64,000 nt of DNA from Niveibacterium umoris (lineage in GTDB: Bacteria; Pseudomonadota; Gammaproteobacteria; Burkholderiales; Rhodocyclaceae), in assembly GCF_014197015.1 (NCBI RefSeq), contig NZ_JACIET010000002.1:930001-994000 (forward strand), given 5' to 3'. Shown in pieces: positions 56,666-64,000 of this stretch. The position numbers and the translations under genes were made by a program. Under the pieces are notes generated by a model. That model saw only the letters and a program-made list of their open reading frames with translations. It had not been told where the DNA came from and made no database searches. Every line of letters starts with the position of its first letter. Positions within the stretch are counted from its first letter, which is position 1.

Positions 56666-58150
56666 ATGTCCACGATCGTCCATCCGGCTGTCCCCGACGC
56701 AGACGAGTTCGAGCGCCATCCGCCCGGCCTCAAGGTCATCTTCTTCACCGAAATGTGGGAGCGCTTCTCCTACTACGGCATGCGGGCGCTGCTCGTGCTG
56801 TATCTGGTCAACGCCCTGCATTACGACCGCAAGGACGCGCTCGAGCTGTACGGCATCTATACCGGACTGGTCTACCTCACGCCCTTGCTCGGCGGCTACC
56901 TCGCCGACAAGTACCTTGGCCTGCGCCAGGGTGCGGTGATCGGTGGCCTGATCATGATGCTGGGCCACTTTGCGATGGCCTTCGAACCGCTGCTGCATCT
57001 CGCGCTCGGCCTGCTGATCCTGGGTAACGGCTTCTTCAAGCCCAACACCTCGACCATGGTGGGGCAGTTGTATCGCGAGCACGACCCTCGCCGCGACGGC
57101 GGTTACACGATTTTCTACATGGGCATCAACCTCGGCGCCTTCTTCTCGCCGCTGGTGGCGGGCACCTTGGGCGAGAAGCTGGGTTGGCACTGGGGCTTTG
57201 CCTCTGCTGGCGTCGGCATGGCGATTGGCGTGTTCACGCTGCTGCGCTGGCAGGGCCTGCTGGGTAACGCCGGCCTGCGCGCCGGACAGACCTGCATCGA
57301 CCGCCGTGACTGGGTGCGCATCCTTGCCTTCACTGCCGCTGCGATCCCGACCGTGCTCGGTACGATCGCGCTGTGGGGTGCAGTTTCCGGCGTAATCGCA
57401 CCGTTGCCGCTGCTGGTGAAGCTCTTGCTGGGCTTTGCCGTCATCGGCGCCGCGCTGTGGATCCCGACCCGCTTCGGCTCCGTTGATCCGGATGCGAAGC
57501 CGCTCACCCGCGCAGACTGGGATGCGATCCTCGCCATCTGCATCGTCTGCTTCTTCGTCATCTTTTTCTGGATGGGCTTCGAGCAGGCCGGCGGCACGAT
57601 GAACCTGTTCGCCGATCAGCAGACCGACCGCCACGCCTTTGGTTTCGAGATTCCGGCGTCGTGGTTCCAGTCGATCAATCCACTGGTGATCGTGCTGCTG
57701 GCGCCGGCCTTTTCCGCCTTGTGGACGCGGCTGGATCGCACCCGTTTTGCCTTGTCGGTCAGCGCGAAACAGGCGCTTGGCATGGTCGTGCTGGGGCTGG
57801 GGTTCATCGTGCTGGCCATCGCGCAGGGTCGCGCCGAGAAATTCGGCAGCGTTGGCCCGCACTGGCTGTTCATCGTCTACTTCCTGCACACCATCGGCGA
57901 GTTGATGCTCTCACCGGTCGGTCTGTCAATGGTCTCGAAGCTCGCGCCAGCGCGATTTGCCGGCCTGTTGATGGGGGTCTGGATGCTCAGTTCGGCGGTG
58001 GCGAATTACCTCTCCGGTACGCTTGAAGCGATGCTTGCCGGCAGCGGCGTGCCGCTCTACTGGTTCCTGGTCGGCTCATCGGTCGGTGCTGGCCTCGTGT
58101 TGCTCGCGCTGACGCCGATGCTCAAGAAGCTGATGCACGGCCGCGACTGA
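56666..58150 (+). CDS. POT family proton-coupled di/tripeptide transporter
   Basis: The 494-residue membrane protein has the POT motifs: FFTEMWERFSYYGMRALLVLYL (ExxER proton site) in the first helix, GGYLADKYLGLR, NGFFKPNTSTMVG, and FYMGINLGAFFSPLVAG (the PTR2 signature). It has 14-helix length and should import small peptides with protons, in line with DtpT-like proteins. It has its own upstream gap and is not in an operon. An imperfect hairpin (58173-58200) may end it. Confidence 0.93.
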   Translation: MSTIVHPAVPDADEFERHPPGLKVIFFTEMWERFSYYGMRALLVLYLVNALHYDRKDALELYGIYTGLVYLTPLLGGYLADKYLGLRQGAVIGGLIMMLGHFAMAFEPLLHLALGLLILGNGFFKPNTSTMVGQLYREHDPRRDGGYTIFYMGINLGAFFSPLVAGTLGEKLGWHWGFASAGVGMAIGVFTLLRWQGLLGNAGLRAGQTCIDRRDWVRILAFTAAAIPTVLGTIALWGAVSGVIAPLPLLVKLLLGFAVIGAALWIPTRFGSVDPDAKPLTRADWDAILAICIVCFFVIFFWMGFEQAGGTMNLFADQQTDRHAFGFEIPASWFQSINPLVIVLLAPAFSALWTRLDRTRFALSVSAKQALGMVVLGLGFIVLAIAQGRAEKFGSVGPHWLFIVYFLHTIGELMLSPVGLSMVSKLAPARFAGLLMGVWMLSSAVANYLSGTLEAMLAGSGVPLYWFLVGSSVGAGLVLLALTPMLKKLMHGRD

Positions 58151-58283
58151 ACGTTCGCGCCGGGCAGGCCGCAGGGCGGGTCGCGCAAGTGGCCCGCCCT
58201 TGTCGTTTGCGGGCGGTGCTCGCCGTGCCGCGCGTCATCCCCTATAGTCCGCAGGGCGGATCGCGAAACAAGGAGAGATGGGG

Positions 58284-59582
58284 ATGTCGACGTCGCTGCA
58301 ACTGATGATCGTGCTGGTCCTGATCGTATTCAGCGCGTTCTTCTCGATTTCGGAAATCTCTCTGGCCAGCGCCCGCCGCATCAAGCTGCAGGCCATGCTC
58401 GACAACGGCGAGGCCCGTGCGGCGCAAGTCATGGGCCTGCAGGAGCAACCGGGCTACTTCTTCACCGTGGTGCAGGTGGGGCTCAATACGGTGGCCATCC
58501 TCGGCGGCATGGTCGGCGAGGGCGCACTGTCTCCCACCTTCACGCGGCTGGTGCAGTTGACCGGGGCGGGGGCAGACATGTCCGCGTCGCTCGGCTTCCT
58601 GCTCTCGTTCGTGGCGATCACCGCGGCCTTCATCCAGTTTGCCGATCTGATTCCCAAGCGCATTGCGATGGCCGAGCCGGAGCAGTGGGCGATACGCATC
58701 GTGCGCCCGATGCGCGTGCTGACGGTGCTGATGGCGCCGCTGGTGCTGGTCTTCAATGGTGTCGCCAACCTCTTCTTCCATCTGACTGGCTTGCCCGCGG
58801 CGCGGGAAGACCGTGTCACCACCGACGATATCGTTGCGATGGTTGATGCGGGGGCCGATTCGGGTGCCCTGCAGGGCAATGAGCATCAGCTGATCGGCAA
58901 CGTGCTGGGTTTCGGCGAACGCCCGGTTGCCGCTGCGATGACGCCGCGCGACAGCGTGGTCTTTCTCGACATCACCGAAGACGCCGCGACGTTGCGCGAG
59001 AAGCTGATGACAGGCCGCGCCGAAGACTTTCTCGTCTGCCGAGAGCGCATCGACGATGTGATCGGTTTTCTTGAACTGCGCGACCTGATGCCGGTGCTCG
59101 CCGCCGGTGACATCGACAACCTGCCGGCGGTGCTGTCGAAGCTGGAGCTGCGCAAGCCACTGGTGGTGCCCGACGCGCTGAACCTTGCCGACATGCTCGA
59201 ACGCTTCAAGGATGCGCGCAACGACTTCGCCGTGGTGGTCAATGAGTACGCGCTGGTGGTCGGTACCGTGACGCTGGACGATCTGGTGCACTGCCTGATG
59301 GACCACATCGTCGTGCCGCAGTACGACCAGCAGATCGTGCAGCGTGGCCCAGGGTCGTGGCTGGTCGATGGCATGACACCGATCGGCGATGTGAAGGGGC
59401 TGATCGATGTCGAGTACGCGCCGGGCGAAGAGGGCTACGACACCGCCGCCGGATTCATGATGTACATGATGAAGCGCATCCCCAAACGCGCTGAAGGCTT
59501 CGAGTTCGCCGGCCACCGCTTCGAGGCGGTCGATATCGACAATTTCAAGATCGACCAGGTCATGGTGACCCGGATCGAGTGA
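58284..59582 (+). CDS. HlyC/CorC-type protein with DUF21 and CBS domains
   Basis: The 432-residue protein has a DUF21 (CNNM) membrane domain of about four helices (1-200, FFSISEISLASARRIKLQAML), then paired CBS domains (about 210-330, VAAAMTPRDSVVFLDI, DFAVVVNEYALVVGTVTLDDL) and a CorC/HlyC C-terminal domain (about 350-432). Such proteins take part in Mg or Co efflux; CBS domains sense nucleotides. Two ATGs are close; the second (58284) is better spaced from AGGAGAG than the first (58278). The beta-propeller gene follows after eleven bases. Confidence 0.9.
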   Translation: MSTSLQLMIVLVLIVFSAFFSISEISLASARRIKLQAMLDNGEARAAQVMGLQEQPGYFFTVVQVGLNTVAILGGMVGEGALSPTFTRLVQLTGAGADMSASLGFLLSFVAITAAFIQFADLIPKRIAMAEPEQWAIRIVRPMRVLTVLMAPLVLVFNGVANLFFHLTGLPAAREDRVTTDDIVAMVDAGADSGALQGNEHQLIGNVLGFGERPVAAAMTPRDSVVFLDITEDAATLREKLMTGRAEDFLVCRERIDDVIGFLELRDLMPVLAAGDIDNLPAVLSKLELRKPLVVPDALNLADMLERFKDARNDFAVVVNEYALVVGTVTLDDLVHCLMDHIVVPQYDQQIVQRGPGSWLVDGMTPIGDVKGLIDVEYAPGEEGYDTAAGFMMYMMKRIPKRAEGFEFAGHRFEAVDIDNFKIDQVMVTRIE

Positions 59583-59592
59583 GGAGCGCGCC

Positions 59593-60717
59593 ATGGCTGC
59601 CACCGCACTGTTGATCGCAACCCGCAAGGGACTCTGGATTCTGCATGGCAACGCCGCGCGCACAGACTGGCGCCTTGAAGGGCCGCACTTCCTCGGCAAC
59701 GTGATTCACCATGCACGGCTCGACCCGCGCGATGGTCGCACCCTGGTGGTGGCGGCACGCACCGGCCACCTCGGCCCGACGGTGTTCCGCTCGGCCGACG
59801 GTGGTGCGAGCTGGCAGGAGGCCGAGACACCGCCGGCTTTCCCGAAAGCCGAAGGCGGTCGGGTGGTTGAGCATGTGTTCTGGCTCACGCCCGGCCATGC
59901 CAGCGAGCCCGGCACCTGGTATGCCGGTACCAGTCCGCAAGGCCTCTTCGTTTCGAGTGACGGTGGCCTCCACTGGGCCAGTGTCGAGGGTTTCAACGCG
60001 CACCCCGACCGACGCGCATGGTGCGGCGATGACAAGGACCAGACGCCGGATGGCGGCAAGCTGCACTCGGTGCTGGTTGACCCGCGAGACCCCGCACACC
60101 TGTTCGTATCGATGTCGAGCGGCGGCACCTTCGAGTCACGCGCCGGCGGCGCTGACTGGACGCCAATCAACCAGGGCGTGCGCGCCGAGTTCTACCCTGA
60201 TCCTTATCCGGTGTTCGGTCAGGACCCGCACTGCGTGCGCATGCACCCGGCGCGCCCGAGTCGGCTCTATCAGCAGAACCACTGCGGCCTTTTCCGCCGC
60301 GACGAAGCCGACGGCAAGTGGGTCGACATCGGCGCCCACATTCCGCAGGACGGCGTGCGCCGCGATATCGGCTTCGGCGTCGTGATACACGCGCACCAGC
60401 CCGACACGATCTGGACCTTCCCGATGGATGCCGGCAGCGTCTGGCCGCGGGTGTCGCCAGAGGGCAAGCCTTGCGTGCTGCGATCACGGGATGGCGGTGA
60501 CAGCTGGCAGAAGTGCACGGCCGGGCTGCCTGCCGAACAGGCCTGGTTCACGGTGTTGCGCCAAGCGCTGGCGGTGGATGGTGAGCGCACGGCAGGGGTC
60601 TATTTCGGTACCACCGGCGGTGAGGTCTGGGCGAGCACCGACGAGGGCGAGAACTGGCGCTGCATCGCACGCCATCTGCCGGAGATCTACGCAGTCGAGG
60701 CGGTGCAGTTCGCATGA
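59593..60717 (+). CDS. Asp-box beta-propeller protein (sialidase-like fold)
   Basis: The 374-residue protein has no signal peptide. It contains four clear Asp-box (BNR) motifs: SADGGASW, SSDGGLHW, SRDGGDSW and STDEGENW, typical of a beta-propeller related to sialidases and YCF48-type folds. True sialidase catalytic residues are not evident, so the usual annotation of exo-alpha-sialidase would be unsafe. Its last four bases overlap the start of a MoaD/ThiS-like gene. The pair looks conserved and may form a complex. Confidence 0.85.
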   Translation: MAATALLIATRKGLWILHGNAARTDWRLEGPHFLGNVIHHARLDPRDGRTLVVAARTGHLGPTVFRSADGGASWQEAETPPAFPKAEGGRVVEHVFWLTPGHASEPGTWYAGTSPQGLFVSSDGGLHWASVEGFNAHPDRRAWCGDDKDQTPDGGKLHSVLVDPRDPAHLFVSMSSGGTFESRAGGADWTPINQGVRAEFYPDPYPVFGQDPHCVRMHPARPSRLYQQNHCGLFRRDEADGKWVDIGAHIPQDGVRRDIGFGVVIHAHQPDTIWTFPMDAGSVWPRVSPEGKPCVLRSRDGGDSWQKCTAGLPAEQAWFTVLRQALAVDGERTAGVYFGTTGGEVWASTDEGENWRCIARHLPEIYAVEAVQFA

Positions 60718-60989
60718 GGGTGGCGGTTCGCCTGCCCACGCATCTGCACCAGTACAGCGGCGGGCTCGCCGACGTTCAGGTCGACTGCGCCGCGCCGGCC
60801 ACGCTGGGCGATGTGCTGGCCGCGCTCGATGCGCGCTGGCCCGGCGTGCGACATCGCGTGATCGACGAACAGGATGGCATCCGCCGCCACATCCGCATCT
60901 TTGTTGGCAACGCCGCAGTGCCCGGGATCGCTGCGCCAGTGCGCGATGGCGACGAGGTGATGATCGTTGCCGCGCTTTCCGGCGGCTGA
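60714..60989 (+). CDS. MoaD/ThiS-type ubiquitin-like protein
   Basis: The 91-residue protein has the beta-grasp ubiquitin fold of the MoaD/ThiS group: VAVRLPTHLHQYSGG at the start, TLGDVLAALDARWPGVRHRV, IRIFVGNAAV, RDGDEVMIVAALSGG. It ends in a di-glycine needed for C-terminal adenylation or sulfur transfer. No moaE, thiG or E1-like gene is near, so it is not a usual cofactor gene. The ATG overlaps the propeller gene by four bases. Confidence 0.88.
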   Translation: MRVAVRLPTHLHQYSGGLADVQVDCAAPATLGDVLAALDARWPGVRHRVIDEQDGIRRHIRIFVGNAAVPGIAAPVRDGDEVMIVAALSGG

Positions 60990-61015
60990 CGGCCCCAGGT
61001 TCTGGCGCGTGTTAC

Positions 61016-61438
61016 TCAGCGCGTTCTGCAACTGACGATCAGAGGTTTGCCCGCGGGTGGGTTGCGCAGTGCCGAGCACTCGTTGGCAGGTGGATAGATC
61101 ATGCGGTAGATGCGCCGCTCGGTGCCTTCGTAGCGGCAGGCGATGATTTTCGGCCCCGGCAGATACCACACGATGCGCTTGCTGCCGCTGCCACGCTCTT
61201 CCTGCAGTTGCGGCGTCTTGGTCGGATCGCCGACGTACACTTCGGCACCGGCCAGCGCGGCGGGTGTGGTCGGAATATCGGCAGTGCCCGGGGCGGCATC
61301 TGCCGGCGCGAAGGTCGAAAAGCCGCCGTCGAGCTTGAGCGAAGCGTCGAACGCCGGCGGGCACTTCACTTCGACATAACGTTGTGCGATAGCGGTCGGG
61401 CTCAAGCAGAGCGCCGACAGCACGAGCAGGTAGCGCAT
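61016..61438 (-). CDS. Small exported protein, STY0301-like
   Basis: The 140-residue protein has a signal peptide (1-18, AIA|Q). The mature part has VKCPPAF near the start, a central GAEVYVGDP, then IVWYLPGPKIIACRYEGTER and a last pair of cysteines (ANECSALR, LIVSCR), four cysteines in all. It is like the STY0301 family of unknown function. It lies after the MoaD gene on the opposite strand, converging with 26 bases between, and is downstream of the helicase gene. Confidence 0.65.
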   Translation of the reverse strand: MRYLLVLSALCLSPTAIAQRYVEVKCPPAFDASLKLDGGFSTFAPADAAPGTADIPTTPAALAGAEVYVGDPTKTPQLQEERGSGSKRIVWYLPGPKIIACRYEGTERRIYRMIYPPANECSALRNPPAGKPLIVSCRTR

Positions 61439-61514
61439 GGCAATTCCGTTCGCGAACTGGATGTCTTCAGCGTAGCGCAGGCTGCGCGTTGCGCCAGCGT
61501 GCTGATGGCGGCGA

Positions 61515-63494
61515 TCAGTTGCGCCCGAGCATCGCCCGCAGGTTTGCGAGCTTGGCCTTGGCGTCTTCCTTTGAGACGACCGCGTTCTTGTCCGGCCGTT
61601 TCACGCTCTCGGCGCCCAGTTCCTCGATGAAGCGCGAGGGCTCCACCGTGTGCCATTCGCCGGCTGCCTTGCGGCGGTCGCAGTAGGTGATCGTCAGGCT
61701 GCGTTGCGCGCGCGTGACGCCGACATACATCAGGCGGCGCTCTTCCTCGACCTTGTCCTCGTCAATGCTGCTCTGGTGCGGCAGCAGGCCTTCCTCGACG
61801 CCGATCAGGAACACATGCGGCCACTCCAGGCCCTTGCTCGCATGCAGCGTGGCGAGCTGGACGCCGTCGAAATCTTCGTCTTCCTTGTCGAGCATCGAGA
61901 TCAGCGCGATCGTCTGCGTCAGCTCGATCAGGTTCTTCTTGTCTTCCTCGCCCTTGCGACCGAGCCAGCCGACAAAGTCGGAGACGTTGCTCCACTTGGT
62001 TTCCGCCTCGCGCTGCTCGCAGTGCTCGTAAAGCCAGGCCTCGTAGCCGATCGCGCGGATCAGGTCATCGAGCACCTGTTTGGCTGGCTCGCGCTGGGCG
62101 CGGTATTCGATCTTGTTGATGAAGTTGCCGAATTCGCGCACCGCTTCGAGCTGGCGATGCGGCACATGCTGCTCCGCGCCTTCCTCGAAGGCGGCTGCGA
62201 AAAGGCTGATGTGGCGCTTGCCGGCGTAGTTGCCCAGCGCTTCGAGCGTCGCGGGCCCGATGCCGCGACGCGGCGTGGTCATCGAACGGATGAAGGCCAG
62301 ATCGTCGTCAGGGTTCAACAGCAGACGCAGGTAAGACGTGATGTCCTTGATCTCGGCGCGATCGAAGAAGCTCTGCCCGCCCGAGATCACATAGGGCACC
62401 TTGAAGTTGCGCAGCGCCTGTTCGATCACCCGCGCCTGGTGATTGCCGCGGTAAAGGATCGCGTAGTCGCGCCAGTGGGTGCGCGATTCGAACTTGTGCG
62501 CCTGCATGCGCTTGAGCACCACCTCGGCTTCCGCTTCGGCGTCGCGGGTCGCAACGATGTGGATCGGGTCGCCGATGCCGTGCTCGGACCACAGCCGCTT
62601 GTCGAACATCTTCTCGTTGTTTGCGATCAGCGTGTTCGCGGCGGTGAGGATGCGGTTGGTGGAGCGGTAGTTCTGTTCGAGCTTGATGACCCGCAAGCTG
62701 GGGTAGTCGCGCGCGAGCTGGTTCAGGTTCTCGACGTCGGCGCCACGCCAGGCATAGATCGCCTGATCATCGTCGCCGACCGCGGTGAAGGCGCCGCGCA
62801 CACCGGCGATCTGGCGCAGCAGCTTGTACTGCGCGCGGTTGGTGTCCTGGTATTCGTCGACCAGCAGGTAACGCAGCTTGTTCTGCCAGCGCTCGCGGGC
62901 GTCCGGGTGCTCGTCGAAAAGACGCGCCGGCAGCGCGATCAGGTCATCGAAATCCACCGCCTGATAGGCACGCAGGGTCTTCTCATAGGCGGGGTAAAGC
63001 TTTGCTGCCGCCGCTTCGATCTCATCGCTGGCGAGCTTCTCGGCGTCTTGCGGCGTGATCAGCGCGTTCTTCCAGCCCGAGATGGTCCAGTGGATCGCCT
63101 TGAGCATCGCCTTGTCGGCGTTGGTCGCGAGGTCCGAGACAATCTGCGCCGTATCGGATGAGTCGAGGATGGAGAACTGCGGCTTGAGACCGGCGAGCTT
63201 GGCCTCTTGCCGCACGATCCGCACGCCTAGGGCATGGAAGGTACATACCGTCAGCTGGCTCGCCGCGCGGCTGTCGATCAGCTTGCCGATGCGCTCCTGC
63301 ATTTCCTTCGCCGCCTTGTTGGTAAAGGTGATCGCGGCGATGTTGCGCGGGTCCATGCCGCAGGTCTGCACAAGATGCGCGATCTTGGCGGTGATGACGC
63401 GCGTCTTGCCTGAGCCGGCGCCGGCCAGCACGAGACAGGGACCATCAAGGTATTTCGCCGCCTCGCGTTGCGGGGCGTTGAGGGTAGACAGCAT
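61515..63494 (-). CDS. rep: UvrD/Rep-type superfamily I DNA helicase
   Basis: The 659-residue 3'-5' helicase has the motifs AGAGSGKT (24-31, Walker A), FTNKAAKEM, VDEYQDTN (Walker B), GDDDQAIYAWRGAD, QNYRSTNRIL, TLHASKGLEWPHV and YVGVTRAQRSL. The length (about 660) and MLSTLNAPQREA start are those of Rep rather than UvrD (about 720). Rep removes proteins from DNA before the fork. The gene is followed by the small exported protein gene on the same strand after 76 bases and preceded by a hydrolase gene with 63 bases between. Confidence 0.93.
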   Translation of the reverse strand: MLSTLNAPQREAAKYLDGPCLVLAGAGSGKTRVITAKIAHLVQTCGMDPRNIAAITFTNKAAKEMQERIGKLIDSRAASQLTVCTFHALGVRIVRQEAKLAGLKPQFSILDSSDTAQIVSDLATNADKAMLKAIHWTISGWKNALITPQDAEKLASDEIEAAAAKLYPAYEKTLRAYQAVDFDDLIALPARLFDEHPDARERWQNKLRYLLVDEYQDTNRAQYKLLRQIAGVRGAFTAVGDDDQAIYAWRGADVENLNQLARDYPSLRVIKLEQNYRSTNRILTAANTLIANNEKMFDKRLWSEHGIGDPIHIVATRDAEAEAEVVLKRMQAHKFESRTHWRDYAILYRGNHQARVIEQALRNFKVPYVISGGQSFFDRAEIKDITSYLRLLLNPDDDLAFIRSMTTPRRGIGPATLEALGNYAGKRHISLFAAAFEEGAEQHVPHRQLEAVREFGNFINKIEYRAQREPAKQVLDDLIRAIGYEAWLYEHCEQREAETKWSNVSDFVGWLGRKGEEDKKNLIELTQTIALISMLDKEDEDFDGVQLATLHASKGLEWPHVFLIGVEEGLLPHQSSIDEDKVEEERRLMYVGVTRAQRSLTITYCDRRKAAGEWHTVEPSRFIEELGAESVKRPDKNAVVSKEDAKAKLANLRAMLGRN

Positions 63495-63557
63495 CGGGAT
63501 CGGAACCGCAGGCGTGGAGGCCGGATTCTACCGGACGGTGGCGTGCCGCCCGGGCGA

Positions 63558-64000
63558 CTACCGTCTCGCCAGCAGTTCCCGGCCCAGAAAGGCCCTGACC
63601 GCTTCTGTGACACGGTTCACGTCCTCGCTGCGGGCGAGGCCGTGTCCCTCGCCGGGGAGCTCCAGCAGATCACAACGGGCGCCAAGTTCGCGATAACGCG
63701 CGCAGGCGCGCTGTGACTGGATGGGTGGCACGAGGCGGTCGTCCAGTCCATGCACCAGCAAGACCGGTGCGCTGTCGGCCGCGATGCGGAAATAGGGCGA
63801 GGCGTCGCGGGCACCCGGGCGCCCGGGCCCGAGCAGGCTTTCGAGCATGCCGCGCGCGTCCGGCAGCAGGCTGTCATCCGGCTGCGTCAGGTCCCAGGGG
63901 CCCCACAAGCTCACCGCAGCTTGCACGCGATCGCTGCGTCCGGCGGCATCGTGTGCGTCATCCACTGCGAGCCAGGCGGCGAGCAAGCCGCCCGCCGAGC
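63558..64000 (-). CDS. Alpha/beta hydrolase, partial (C-terminal part)
   Basis: The frame runs off the right edge, so the N-terminus is missing. About 147 codons are seen. The first codons visible read SAGGLLAAW, the end of a GxSAGG nucleophile elbow typical of esterase or BD-FAE-type hydrolases. The acid follows in LVHGLDDRLVPP and the histidine in GEGHGLA, completing the triad. It is an esterase or peptidase; the substrate is unknown. The helicase gene follows on the same strand. Confidence 0.85.
   Translation of the reverse strand, partial: SAGGLLAAWLAVDDAHDAAGRSDRVQAAVSLWGPWDLTQPDDSLLPDARGMLESLLGPGRPGARDASPYFRIAADSAPVLLVHGLDDRLVPPIQSQRACARYRELGARCDLLELPGEGHGLARSEDVNRVTEAVRAFLGRELLARR

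Noticed and set aside
58173-58200. Hairpin AGGGCGGG/CCCGCCCT after the POT gene as a terminator
   Set aside because: The loop is 12 bases and the following TGTCGTTTG is not a convincing T run, so I did not list it as a feature.

Overview
The window is a GC-rich stretch of a betaproteobacterial chromosome. The best guess is the Rhodocyclales (an Azoarcus, Uliginosibacterium or Niveibacterium-like organism). This rests on the def-fmt-htpX / LysM-dprA-smg-topB layout, an SAH riboswitch before ahcY (a class found mainly in beta- and gammaproteobacteria), a class I PHA synthase, a leucine/isovalerate (liu) cluster and a xylFGH transporter. The genus is inference. I see no rRNA, tRNA, CRISPR array, prophage or insertion-sequence transposase. 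Almost every base is ordinary chromosomal coding sequence.

Layout. 0-8 kb: protein maturation and DNA processing. On the minus strand run def, fmt, htpX and a DUF3293 gene cut by the left edge; diverging from them are a LysM protein, dprA, smg and topB. 8-10.3 kb: an orphan polyamine-type binding protein, a GFA-family protein and a DUF924 protein. 10.3-14.2 kb: the SAM-cycle operon (promoter, SAH riboswitch, ahcY, an HExxH lipoprotein, tlyA, metF), tightly packed on the minus strand. 14.3-27 kb: mixed accessory genes, including a large TIG-repeat metalloprotease lipoprotein, rsuA, a TRIC-type membrane protein, a dienelactone hydrolase, a POTRA/HEAT-like exported protein, a small outer-membrane barrel, a questin-oxidase-like protein, a prolyl oligopeptidase and the DUF3300/DUF2950 pair. 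27-30 kb: phaC with an upstream MBL hydrolase.

30-49 kb: acyl-CoA metabolism. liuA (isovaleryl-CoA dehydrogenase), a thiolase, a second acyl-CoA dehydrogenase, two tandem NahD-like isomerases, liuB, liuC, liuD and the HMG-CoA lyase together encode the route from isovaleryl-CoA to acetoacetate and acetyl-CoA. The thiolase can link this acetyl-CoA/acetoacetyl-CoA pool to PHA synthesis. The cluster is interrupted at 43.3-44.2 kb by a 900-base non-coding stretch whose core is a 0.6-kb element with inverted ends that each carry a hairpin.

49-64 kb: TPR, DUF1289, MBL and SRPBCC proteins; xylFGH with a palindrome-rich leader; a bacteriohemerythrin with a Cys/His-rich tail; a POT peptide transporter; a CorC-type CBS protein; a beta-propeller protein overlapping a MoaD/ThiS-type ubiquitin-like protein; a small exported protein; a Rep/UvrD helicase; and an alpha/beta hydrolase cut by the right edge.
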